Shown: positions 1-8,418, counted from the stretch's first letter. The stretch: 12,628 nucleotides of DNA from Isohypsibius dastychi (GCA_034696485.1 JAQIWT010001085.1:1-12628), one strand, 5' to 3'. Program-made: numbers and translations. Notes: a model not told the origin generated them from the letters alone.

Positions 1-1
1 C

Positions 2-145
2 TTCGGTTATATCCAAGCCATTACCCGGAAAGGGAAAAAACAATACGTTGCTACTTGGATACAACCTTCCGCAAAAACTGCAGTAAATGTCACGAGTAGC
101 TGTGATAGGTTCTACGGTGCGACACTTTTTCAAGGCGGCACTTGA
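2..145 (+). CDS. Possible 3'-terminal exon of an upstream gene (partial)
   Basis: From base 2 one frame is open for 47 codons to a TGA at 143-145. It includes the stretch GKKQYVATWIQPSAKTAVNV and one cysteine, and ends in Gly-Gly-Thr. The start lies outside the window and I recognise no domain. The composition (Lys/Arg near the left edge, then a mixed, not low-complexity stretch) resembles real protein, but 47 open codons can arise by chance. It is on the same strand as the genes that follow. No AATAAA is seen close behind the stop. An alternative is that this is simply non-coding DNA. Confidence 0.25.
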   Translation, partial: FGYIQAITRKGKKQYVATWIQPSAKTAVNVTSSCDRFYGATLFQGGT

Positions 146-620
146 CCTTCACTGTACTTTTTCTGCCACATAGCAAGTCGTTACCATCAAGCATTGCACA
201 TGATCTCCTCAATACCTTCCTGAACTGCTACCCGTTTTCCACAAAACCTTGGCCAGGGCCCAGTAGGAGACCGGCCACTTGTCTCTGTCAGAGAGACAAA
301 TAGTTTTAAAAACCTTGACTGGTTCAATCGCGATGAAACTGAGCGTTAAATTTATGGAAGTGCAAATATGACCATCTTTCGTCATTGCGGCGTTTGCAGC
401 GCATGAATGCAGATTATTCGTCGAACCAGAAAGTTTGAACTCACCTTCAACACGATTTCACTCCGTACCGCGCCATAAAATCGCTCAATGGCCTGAATCC
501 ACCTTCTAGAGACCGGTTTTCTGAATCTCAAAAAAAGATGTTCGTTTTAAAGCGCTGCCTTTCACGGTCACCCCGATAGTACGCTTTATTGGAACAAAAA
601 CGTTCCATATGAACGCCGGT
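146..620. other. Intergenic stretch before ZP copy 1
   Basis: I see no gene here. A small perfect hairpin lies at 279-299 (8-bp stem TTGTCTCT/AGAGACAA, 5-nt loop). From about 560 to 620 the DNA is weakly similar to 2690-2741, the equivalent position upstream of ZP copy 2, at roughly three quarters identity. The similarity jumps abruptly at 621. Confidence 0.5.
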
Positions 621-943
621 GTTTGATTTAGCGCGAATGAACCAAAGTCCTGCACTGTCCCATGTTTCAAAATTAATTTCAAACAATAGGAAAACAAAGA
701 GTGGCGCTATCAGGCTAACTGTGTCAACAAGAGCATCATTTTTACCCTGGTCTGTCCATAACTATTATCTCTCAGATGTTTGCAAAGGCACTGGATCATC
801 TGCAAGAAACATACATGTTTATCTCTTCTCCACATTTCCATTGTGTTATTTGATGGTTTCTGCGCCGAAGTGAGATAACTGATATAAAAGCTTACCCTGT
901 CATGTTAACTCGTACCATTTAGCAAAGCGCAGAAGTGTTCACC
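621..943 (+). repeat. Promoter/5' UTR duplicate of ZP copy 1 (pair of 2742-3064)
   Basis: This block aligns to 2742-3064 at a constant offset of 2121 with no gaps, and I count about 9 differences in 323 nt (about 97%). It holds the TATA box and the presumed transcription start of copy 1. The left boundary is sharp: the preceding 30-40 nt fall to about 76% identity. The adjoining coding exon is also less alike, with about 10 differences in 93 nt. A recent gene-conversion tract or unusually strong constraint on regulatory DNA could each explain this. Confidence 0.8.
883..890 (+). promoter_or_regulatory. TATA box of ZP copy 1
   Basis: TATAAAAG lies 54 nt upstream of the ATG at 944, which would place the transcription start around 912-918 and give a very short 5' leader. 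The same box in the same context occurs at 3004-3011 before copy 2. Confidence 0.65.
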
Positions 944-2020
944 ATGGCCGCGTTCTGTCTCGCGTTAATCATCATCGTCGCCGCCATTGTTACATCCTCG
1001 TGTCAACAGGTGAAATGGATCCAGTCAAGAGACCTTGTAAGACCCAGAACTCAACTATCTCTAACTTAATTTACTTATACGATATATTTCCTCATAGAAA
1101 GGAGCCTTCCCGCCACTCATTCAGTCAACAGTTGGTGTTGTTGGAAAATTCGATATTCCCTTGAAGTAAGGCGACACAAAACCAGTCAAATATGTTAATT
1201 TATCGGAAACTAACTAAGCCAATTGACCTAACAAGAACAACTCCCGATCGAGCGATCGAGGACCATGGACAGTGTTCAAGATTACTACTCCAAGCTCATG
1301 TTGCATCATTTGGTACCGATGTCTTGAGAGCAGAGCATTACACCAATGTAGCTCGTACAGTATACGTGCTAGACTCGGAAACTATCACAGATCAGGGAAA
1401 CACACTTAATTGACAATAAGCTTGATGGGTGTGGAACTGACAAAACTGAAAATTTCAGACTCGGCGCAAGCTCAAGCGACATGGAGAGTTTTTTAGACTT
1501 CATCACAGCGACACAAGTGTTTACTTTGACCTTCGACGTTTTCGAGCAAGACAAGAAGAATTGGGAAATCTTTGTTGACAGCTGTTGGGCAACAGGCTCT
1601 TCCAGCTCAATCGACCCGAACCGGTTTTCCATCTATGACACAAAAGGGTGAGTGATTCCAGCAGAAATATATCTTTTGAGCAACGTTTCTAATTCCATGT
1701 TTTTTAGTTGTCTTCCACCCTATCTTTCGCAAATGGTTCTCATCTCCCCAGGCACACCTTTTACCATCCAAGTAGCTGCTTTCGACTTTCTTGGTCCACA
1801 AACACATTTCCATTGCCAAGTGAATATCTGCAAAGTGAGACCATTGGGTTTCAGTGCCAATCCAGATGCCGCTTGCAATAGGCAATGCGGATCCAGCAAG
1901 TATCCTTCCTTCAACAGGGGCAATGTTCAGCCTAAACTCATGAGCAAAAAATTCACATTGAACAGCCTTCAGCCACAATGGACTCTTGATGGGAACGGGC
2001 TACCGATTAACATCGTCTAG
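944..2020 (+). CDS. Secreted ZP-domain protein, copy 1, ZP-N half deleted
   Basis: Four exons are inferred: 944-1036, 1098-1165, 1459-1647 and 1708-2020, giving 220 residues. The introns start GTAAGA, GTAAGG and GTGAGT and end in TAG, CAG and TAG. The start ATG sits in CACCATGG. Residues 1-20 form a signal peptide (hydrophobic run LALIIIVAAIV). The C-terminal 165 or so residues are a ZP-C subdomain, with the hallmark DSCWAT, a Gly-Cys at the next exon junction, then HFHCQVNIC and a later Cys. ZP-C cysteines normally form disulfides in extracellular matrix and egg-coat proteins. Compared with copy 2, exon 2 is 68 nt instead of 437, an in-frame loss of 123 codons that removes all four ZP-N cysteines. 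ZP-N is the polymerising half in this family, so filament assembly is doubtful. No C-terminal membrane segment is seen. Splicing phases are intact, so it may still be expressed; a recently disabled copy is the alternative. Confidence 0.78.
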
Positions 2021-2741
2021 CTAACTTGACGCAGAATGTGTTGACCAGTTTCCTTGTTTTGGTCGTGAAATACAAGTTTGAACAAAGACCACGATCAGGT
2101 GCAGTTCGGTTCTGTTGATGTCAGAAAAGGTTTTACGCTAGTCACCGAGAATAAATAACACGTAATAAGATGTACGTGGCTCGGATTGTTCATGGCTGTA
2201 CTTTGCTTCCTTGACAAGCAAGAAACGGTTTGGCCCAAGTCGATGCAGTTTTATCAGCAGTTGATCGATGAGGTTAAAGATCAGTATAATCACATCACAT
2301 TTGAAAAAAGCGATTCCATTACTTGATTATTAGCCGTCACCTTGAAACCAGCCTTGACCCATCTTTTGTCGCAAATTACTCTGAAGTCATTTCGGTCGGA
2401 TGGATCTCATTCAGTGATGACCTTATCTGCCATAGCTGTGCTGTGTCGTAATCTTTGCGGTTGTGTGTGGAACCTTTGCGTCCCACAACAAGGATCGAGA
2501 TTTACTTCATGTTATAGAATCAATGAAGATATCTCGTGATGCAGACGCCACCTGGTGTTCGGTTTAGCAGGGATGAACGCGAGCTCTGGTTTCTTACTGC
2601 CGACAAAATACCAGGCAAACTGTTTTACGAGCCAATTCTTTTTTGGATCGTTGCTCGTTCTTTGGCTGCATGAGACGCTTGTAGCACGGTTACCCCATGG
2701 TAAGCTTTATCGGAGCAAGAATATTCCATATCAATGCCGAT
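2021..2741. other. Intergenic region between the two ZP copies
   Basis: A consensus polyadenylation signal AATAAA at 2150-2155 lies 130 nt past the copy 1 stop. The rest has no convincing gene. Stretches around 2100-2540 are alignable with the DNA downstream of copy 2 (about 5040-5560), so the duplicated unit includes 3' flanking DNA as well as the gene. Confidence 0.55.
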
Positions 2742-3064
2742 GTTTGATTTAGCGCGAATGAACCAAAGTCCTGCACTGTCCCATGTTTCGAAATTAATTT
2801 CAAACAACAGGAAAACAAAGAGTGGCGCTATCAGGCTAACTGTGTCAACATAAGCATCATTTTTACCCTGGTCTGTCCATAACTATTATCTCTCAGATGT
2901 TTGCAAAAGCAATGGATCATCTGCAAGAAACATACATGGTTATCTCTTCTCCACATTTCCATTGTGTTATTTGATGGTTTCTGCGCCGAAGTGAGATAAC
3001 TGATATAAAAGCTTACCGTGTCATGTTAACTCGTACCATTTAGCAAAGCGAAGAAGTGTTCACC
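2742..3064 (+). repeat. Promoter/5' UTR duplicate of ZP copy 2 (pair of 621-943)
   Basis: This is the second member of the ungapped, roughly 97% identical promoter pair. It runs to the base before the ATG of copy 2 and contains the TATA box at 3004-3011. Immediately upstream (about 2690-2741) the two copies are far less similar. Confidence 0.8.
3004..3011 (+). promoter_or_regulatory. TATA box of ZP copy 2
   Basis: TATAAAAG lies 54 nt upstream of the ATG at 3065, in the same spacing and context as copy 1. Confidence 0.65.
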
Positions 3065-4964
3065 ATGGCCGCGTTCTGTCTCGCATTAGTGATCATCGTC
3101 GCCGCCATTGCTACATCATCATGTCAACAGGTGGAATGGATTCAGTCAAAAGACATTGTAAGACCCAGAATTAAACTATCTCTAACTTGATTTGTTTATA
3201 CGATATTCTCCTCATAGAAAGCAGGTCTTGGAGAAATTAAATGTACGTCCACTGGGATTTCCTACAAAGCCGTGCATCAGTCGGTCTTTGATCTAATTTT
3301 CAAGGATCCGTCCATGAAAGGCAATTCGACGGTCCATAGCGTTATCATCGCCAACCGAGCCAACCAACCTGAATGCGTTGCAACTAGAAAAGGCGACTTC
3401 CACGATATCTTCATGAATATCGACGCATGCAGCACACGTTTTGCATCCTCTGATGGCTTCACATTCCTACGTAATGATGTATACATTACTGTACGCACCC
3501 ATTTCGGTCCAGCTGCTTACCTCGACAAGACATTCTACCAGCCCATCGGATGCACAACAGATCTATCACGGGGCGTATCCTTCCCGCCACTCGACTATGT
3601 CGCAGTGGTGGTATCAACAATTGAAATTCTTCCGGAATTTGATATTCCTTTAAAGTAAGGCGACATGATATCAATTGGACATGTCCGTTCTGCCGAAATT
3701 AGTTAGGCTCGTTTGATGTCTCAGAAAGAGTTCCTTCCAAAAACTTTCGTGACGTCACGCCGCTGGCGTTACGAGAATGGAACTTGTGATTTTTCTGACC
3801 TCCATACTCACCGCCTTGCTCGTGTGCAAGGGAGAAGATGGGACAGTATACTGTGGGCGGCAGTATAAAAAATCCCATGTTTTCACTGGGTTTCTCCAAA
3901 AGTAGGGGCATGGCTTTTCTGATGGATTTTCAGAAAACCTGTCACAACTAACTTGTAGAGCTTTGGATTTTCTACAAAATTTGTCGCCTCACATCAGTGA
4001 GGTGAATTCGGAATCAGTCGGAAGAAAATTCAGAAGACAATTTTCTCCCTCATTTCTCTCTAAACCCTCACCCCTACTTTGACACGTGGTACGCGTCACG
4101 TGGTGCAGTGTGGTGGCTTGATAGCGCAGTGCAACTGCAACAAGCTCCTCACGAGAGGCTTTGTTCCTTCCAATCGAGAATCACGGTCACTTTCAAAATA
4201 ATTTCAAGAGCATGCTGCATTACTTGATGCTCGATGTTTTGCTTCCGGTAGTCGCGGAAGCTGTGGCATCAGAGAACAGTACACGGAAGTACCTCTTACG
4301 ATACACGTGTAAGACTTGAGAAACCACCATAAGATAAGCGAAAACATGTTCATTTGACATTGAGCTTGAGGATTGCGGAACTGACAAAATTTTAAATTTC
4401 AGAGTCAGTACGAGCTCAAGCGACATGGAAAACTTTTTAGGATCCAACACACCGACACAAGTGTTTTCTATGACCATCGATCTTTTCGAGCAAGACAAGA
4501 AGAATTGGGAGATCTTTGTTGACAGCTGTTGGGCAACTGGCTCTTCCAGCTCAATCGACACGAACCGCTTTCCTATCTATGATACGAGAGGGTGAGTGAT
4601 TCCGGCAGACGTATATACTTTGAGCAATTTCTCTGATCCCATATTTTCTAGTTGTCTTCCACCCCATCTTTCGCAAATGGTTCTCATCTCCCCAAGCACA
4701 CATTTCACCATCCACGTAGCTGCTTTCGACTTTCTTGGTCCACAAGTACATTTCCATTGCCAAGTGAATATCTGCAGAGCGAGACCAGTGGGATTCAATG
4801 CCAACCCAGATGCCGCTTACAATAGCCGATGTGGATCCAATAAGTACCCCTTCTTCAACAGGAGCAATATTCAGGCTAAACGTGTTAGCAAAGATTTCAC
4901 ATTGAATAGCCTGAAGCCACAATGGACCATTGATCAGAATGGTTTACCGATTAAAAACGTCTAG
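3065..4964 (+). CDS. Secreted ZP-domain protein, copy 2, complete ZP-N + ZP-C
   Basis: Four exons are inferred: 3065-3157, 3218-3654, 4403-4591 and 4652-4964, giving 343 residues. The introns are 60, 748 and 60 nt, all GT-AG. Residues 1-20 are a signal peptide. ZP-N spans roughly 38-145 with four cysteines (40, 84, 102, 143); PECVATRKGDF and NIDACSTRF match the usual second and third cysteine contexts. ZP-C spans roughly 178-310 with DSCWAT (Cys 219), Cys 241, HFHCQVNIC (Cys 276, 281) and Cys 300. Such modules polymerise into extracellular coats (egg envelope, cuticle, mucus). No transmembrane helix, GPI signal or clear furin site follows; the protein ends about 40 residues after the last cysteine, so it should be soluble after secretion. 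Asn-Ser-Thr at residue 67 is a possible glycosylation site. The large second intron carries a transposon (3738-4163). This copy looks functional and is the better model of the ancestral gene. Confidence 0.85.
3738..4163 (+). mobile_element. Non-autonomous DNA transposon (MITE-like), 426 bp, in ZP copy 2 intron
   Basis: The ends are CAAAAACTTTCGTGA and, inverted, CAAAGCCTCTCGTGA (12 of 15 matching). It is flanked by the direct repeat GTTCCTTC (3730-3737 and 4163-4170; identity extends to 11 nt if the ends are read differently), a target-site duplication of 7-8 bp. That length suggests the hAT or P superfamily, but the family is not proven. The equivalent intron of copy 1 (1166-1458) lacks it. 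There is no transposase ORF inside. It includes a palindromic CGTGACGTCACG near the left end, a small hairpin at 3987-4002 and two CACGTG boxes at 4083 and 4097. It lies wholly inside an intron and leaves the splice sites untouched. Confidence 0.75.
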
Positions 4965-5222
4965 CTTGCTCGGCGTGGAATGTTTTGAGCACTTTTCTAG
5001 TTTCGGCCGTGAAATATAAGATCGAACGAAGATCACGAACGAGATGCAGTTTTGTTCTGCTGATGTCAAAAAACAAGAACATTTTACGGTATTTACCTCA
5101 CTAAGGGTAAAATAATAAGTAATACGACGTACGATGCTCGTATTGTCCATGGCACTCCTTTGTCACCTCAAACGTTTACACAGATACTGTTTCGTCAAAG
5201 ACGGTCCAATTTTATGAACAAT
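4965..5222. other. 3' flank of ZP copy 2
   Basis: This stretch is homologous to the DNA after copy 1. The canonical AATAAA seen at 2150 is not exactly kept; AATAAT occurs at about 5111. No gene is visible. Confidence 0.4.
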
Positions 5223-5324
5223 CAAAGCCTCTCGTGAGGAGCTTGTTGCAGATGCACTGCGCTATCAGTAACGCTATCAGTAACGCGCAGTAACGCCAGC
5301 GGCGTGACGTCACGAAAGTTTTTG
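5223..5324 (-). mobile_element. 102-bp internally deleted relative of the 3738-4163 element
   Basis: Read on the minus strand, the first 35 nt are identical to the left end of the 426-bp element and the last 45 nt match its right end with one mismatch. The interior is replaced by two tandem copies of GTTACTGATAGC. Flanking GAACAA occurs at 5216-5221 and 5325-5330 (a seventh base differs), consistent with a target-site duplication. The paralogous site downstream of ZP copy 1 (about 2245-2275) is uninterrupted, so it serves as an empty site. Confidence 0.75.
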
Positions 5325-6312
5325 GAACAACTGATCGGCGAGGTTCAAAATCAATATTATGACTAAGTAGAACGAGGCATTTGAAAAGGTCAATTCGTTC
5401 TTTGGTGCTATCAGCTTGAGTCCAGGCTTGACCCGTTCCGCCCTTCGTCGCAAGTCGCTTTGAAGTCATTTCGGCAGAATTGATCTGATTCAGTGTAGAC
5501 ATTTTTTGCGAAGGCTATTTCATAGCCTCTGTGGTTGTTGAACCATCGTTGCTTTAAAGGCAGCTTTGACGAAGACCATGAAATGCCGGTCGTTTTCTGT
5601 GTACAGCTTGTTTTTTTGCAAATAAGAATTACCGCATCCAACATTGAGAATTTTGATTAATTCTAAGTAATCCGTAGATTTTTGCAAAGATCCAACGCTG
5701 AATACCCTCTCTTAGTCAATTGATCACGGTATCACAGCGAGATCATTTACGCTCAACGAAAGATTCTCATTCCACTAGACGAACCTAATCTTCTAAAAGG
5801 GAAGGAGCTGGCTCAGACAATGTGATTACGCTTCAAATCATAGTGTCTTCAAAGTGATGGAGAGCGTTCTTAATTCACGCTCTTTTGTATCAGAGATTCA
5901 GTTGTTAATTCAGTTGTTGTTTGCGTTTGGTTTTGTGGTCTTTTATAAGGCAAACCATGTCTCGCTTACACTATACGGCCAAACTCATGCCTGCTTCCTC
6001 ACCCGACCATGAGACCAGGCCGCCACCTTCATGGAAAACATGAGACAACTACCGGGTTGTCCACTATTTTTGACTGTAAACTTTGAGGCAGTGCACCTCG
6101 GCCCCTCTTGCTCCTAAACTTGTGGCTTCAATACGGTCTATAGCAAATTTGTTTCTCTATTTGATTGGTTTTACAATTGAACGGTAAAGCACGGAATTCT
6201 GCCGAGAGCGTCAAACTAACAAGGAATGGTCCAAAGTTATTTTGACTTGGCCAATAAACTTGAAATCGTCCTTGGGGCTATTCTAGACTTGCCATCGGTT
6301 CCCCGTACATAG
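5325..6312. other. Intergenic region between the ZP pair and the PA-TM array
   Basis: Up to about 5560 this is alignable with DNA following ZP copy 1. After that I find no duplicate of either family. One 51-codon hydrophobic ORF (5857-6012) is listed separately, and a TTTATAAG box occurs at 5942. A small hairpin (AGAGCGT/ACGCTCT) lies at 5861-5883. Confidence 0.4.
5857..6012 (+). CDS. Short ORF with a hydrophobic segment, possible alternative first exon of unit A
   Basis: The 51-codon frame starts at an ATG at 5857 and has a hydrophobic stretch (IQLLIQLLFAFGFVVFY), resembling a signal anchor. It lies upstream of PA-TM unit A, which has no recognisable first exon. It does not align residue by residue with the first exons of units B and D, and I see no convincing donor linking it to the exon at 6313. 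It may be chance. Confidence 0.15.
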   Translation: MESVLNSRSFVSEIQLLIQLLFAFGFVVFYKANHVSLTLYGQTHACFLTRP

Positions 6313-7464
6313 CGAGCTCTCAAAATGACTGCAACGCTGTTTTTTTTATGAACTTTCTCTGTGCTTTCGCAATTTGTTGGATCCACCGCCACTGTGAATC
6401 CATTCAGAGAAAACTCGCTTTCTGGAGAGTTGGTTACAACTGACGTTTCGGCGGTCAAGTCTATCCGGCCAAGCGGAGAATTTATTTTGGTCGTGTCCAA
6501 CTGGTCTGATTTGATGAACTTGACAAAGGTTTGTCGAATTTCCTTTCAACTCTGCATCATCTTAAAATTTCAAGAACTGCTAAGAAATTATTGATCACGA
6601 AAAAGCATCAAGTAGTTTTCCCAGACTGGGCCAGACTATAAGAAAATTTGGAATAGTCATTATTATCAAAAATCTTCTGATCGTGAACCATTCATGCTGG
6701 GATCCCATTTTTGTATCTTCAAATTCGATCCTAATGGTGAAAAATATTTGATAATGCAAAACACTCGATACAATATCTGAAATGACACTGTCAACAGATG
6801 ATGCAGCTGGACACTAAACAGCAACTAATGGCTGTCATTTTGCTCACCAACGAAGCGCCCTGGAACACATCAGAGTTTGACCGTCGCATTGGAATTCTGC
6901 CCATCCCACTCACCGTTCTTTGGGAGAATCAGAGTGACCTTTTCCAGTCTGTTCTCCAGTCAGCAAACATCACTAGAGTGGCGGTGTCTGCTACATTTTT
7001 TGAGCTGCTCACAAATTGTGAGGGCGTGAAGCTCACGTTAGTAATGCTGTCTGACTTGGTGGTCATCAGTGGAGCTATGTTATTCTGCTCCTACGTGGCC
7101 GAGAAAACAGTTTGTGAAACTTCATTCCATGAAACGAACAACATTATATAGCTGGTTTCTTCAGGAATTCTGCGAAAATCTTGCCAAAACAATCAATCGT
7201 TTATGGAATAAGATTGTACTTGCCCATCAGCCAGTGCGTGAAGTCTGTGGTTCGAACGGCGCAGATTCTGCCATTTGCAAGGATAGCTTCGCAGGAGGTG
7301 ATCGGGTTTGCCCTTTGGCATGGTGAGTTAACCGTTTTTGTGGGCGCTTTGGTGAAAAGAGGTCTGCTGTTTCAGAATTTTACACAGCATGTCTTAATCC
7401 GTGGATTGAAGTGTATGTGGAACATCCCCCATGTCGCAAAAACCTCCGGACCCTTCATAACTAA
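6313..7464 (+). pseudogene. PA-TM-RING-derived unit A, probably inactive
   Basis: Exon equivalents are 6313-6528, 6798-7109, 7165-7322 and 7376-7464; introns are 269, 55 and 53 nt. The PA ectodomain is visible as EFILVVSNW then MAVILLTNEAPWNTSEFD and ILPIPLTVL, followed by a transmembrane helix (LVMLSDLVVISGAMLFCSYV). The exon beginning 6313 has the same 216-nt length as in B and D but carries an in-frame TGA at 6349-6351, and the ectodomain cysteine of B and D is Ser here (TCC for TGC). No first exon is recognisable upstream. The tail keeps RING-H2 traces: AICKDSFAGGDRVCPL before the last intron, and FYTACLNPWIEVYVEH with CRKNL after it. The two halves are in different frames. Polyadenylation signals at 7568-7573 and 7692-7697 follow. 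It is probably a pseudogene, although exons 3-4 are open. Confidence 0.65.
7376..7464 (+). pseudogene. Second half of a RING-H2 finger (unit A), out of frame
   Basis: Reading from the last base of the upstream intron, the exon gives EFYTACLNPWIEVYVEHPPC, then RKNLRTLHN and a TAA at 7462-7464. The family pattern is H-x2-H-x2-C-x-x-P-W-[IL]-x(n)-C-x2-C-[RK]. Here the sixth ligand Cys, Pro-Trp and the final Cys-Arg are kept, the second His is Tyr and the seventh ligand is His. It can be reached in frame only from the frame +1 to the one that encodes the first half. Units B and C have the same exon. Confidence 0.6.
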
Positions 7465-7567
7465 TACAGTAGCTCAGGAAGTGAAGTCTCATTCTACAAC
7501 CTTAATCACATGAATGCTCGCTAATAATGTCAATGGTTGGTTCAAGAATCCATCATGGTTTAACACG

Positions 7568-7573
7568 AATAAA
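7568..7573 (+). terminator. Polyadenylation signal of unit A
   Basis: AATAAA lies about 100 nt after the last exon remnant; a second AATAAA is at 7692-7697. Confidence 0.4.
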
Positions 7574-7697
7574 GACGTCTGCAAAAATTGTGCTGTGGTT
7601 CTGCTGTGCTGCTACATATTACTCCCGTAATTTTTGCACCGCAGAGAGCTGGAACAGTAATATCTTGTCAAGAACAAGAACTTCAGCTTGAAATAAA

Positions 7698-8412
7698 AAT
7701 TATTTTGCTGAAATATTCCCAAAAGCACAGTTTCGATAAAAAATAAGGGATTCTCCAAAGCTATAATATTTCATGTGTTTTTCGGTCAAAATTTAAGGGG
7801 AAAAAGCCAAGTGCCAGAATGGAACTGGAGCTGCAGGGTCTGTGATTGAGGGATCGAAGCCTGTCCTCTTTTGGATATGTGATCTGGAGTTCTAATTTTA
7901 TCCAAATATAATGGAGACCCGAGAAATTATATGGTGAATAATTGGTGTCCGCTGCGTCGGCGGGTTGGTGATTGTGTAATGACATTTGTGGTCAGAGTTG
8001 TCCTTCTACCTAACCGTGTGTGGTGTACTCTAGTTTTACGATTTATTGGCCAAGCGAAAAGTGAAACCAGTGAGAGAAGACCGAGCCTGTGTGTGGCTGG
8101 CTGTCTCTCTGTCTCTCTTACGGCACCGGTCCTTCTTCCCTGAATTTATTTTTCGCTTGGCTAATAAATCGTTAGACTTGAGTACTCATGATCAGGGCCC
8201 GCATTGCAAGATCTTACCGCTTTTCAGCATTTTCTGCCCTTCAATCCTCGTGGACAATTTTCCCAGACCGATCAGGCTGGCCACTCGCCGTTGGACCACC
8301 TCTTCGAGAGGGTGAATACAAAGAGACACAGCTAGAGAGAGATGCTTCCTTTGGTCTTCATTCTTAGTGTGCTCCGCGCCAGATGTCCAAAGGCTAGCAG
8401 CACCTCGTCTCG
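7698..8412. other. Intergenic region between units A and B
   Basis: I see no gene. It contains the inverted repeat at 8038-8172. The 3' part (about 8300-8412) is loosely similar to DNA upstream of unit D (about 11350-11470), for example the AGAGGGTGA motif, and so belongs to the duplicated 5' flank. Confidence 0.4.
8038..8172. repeat. Inverted repeat, 23-bp arms (MITE-like)
   Basis: The left arm 8038-8060 begins ACGATTTATTGGCCAAGCGA and ends in AAA. The right arm 8150-8172 is its reverse complement with one mismatch. The arms enclose 89 nt rich in TCTC/GTGTG runs. No target-site duplication can be separated from the arms. It resembles a small non-autonomous transposon or a stable hairpin. 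Confidence 0.6.
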
Positions 8413-8418
8413 TCAGTT
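8413..8418 (+). promoter_or_regulatory. Possible initiator of unit B
   Basis: TCAGTT is embedded in the block TCGTCTCGTCAGTTT, which recurs upstream of unit D at 11471-11476. There is no TATA box. The spacing to the ATG is 65 nt in B and 114 nt in D. Conservation between the only two units with a first exon suggests a promoter core; an mRNA leader element is the alternative. Confidence 0.35.

Noticed and set aside
1192-1413. Plus-strand 73-codon ORF
   Set aside because: It lies inside intron 2 of ZP copy 1 and is not kept in copy 2.
1607-1978. Minus-strand 123-codon ORF, with a similar one at 4551-4922
   Set aside because: They are antisense to ZP exon 4 in both copies; the plus-strand exon has clear ZP-C cysteine motifs and splice sites, and the antisense proteins match no family I know.
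2342-2807. Short ORFs between the ZP copies
   Set aside because: The paralogous DNA downstream of copy 2 does not keep the frames.
3277-3674. Several ORFs overlapping ZP copy 2 exon 2 in other frames
   Set aside because: These are shadows of the ZP-N exon, which fits the family in one frame.
7181-7513. 110-codon plus-strand ORF across unit A exons 4-5
   Set aside because: It reads the RING start in the wrong frame (no C-x2-C) and reads through the GTGAGT intron; units B and C do not keep the frame.
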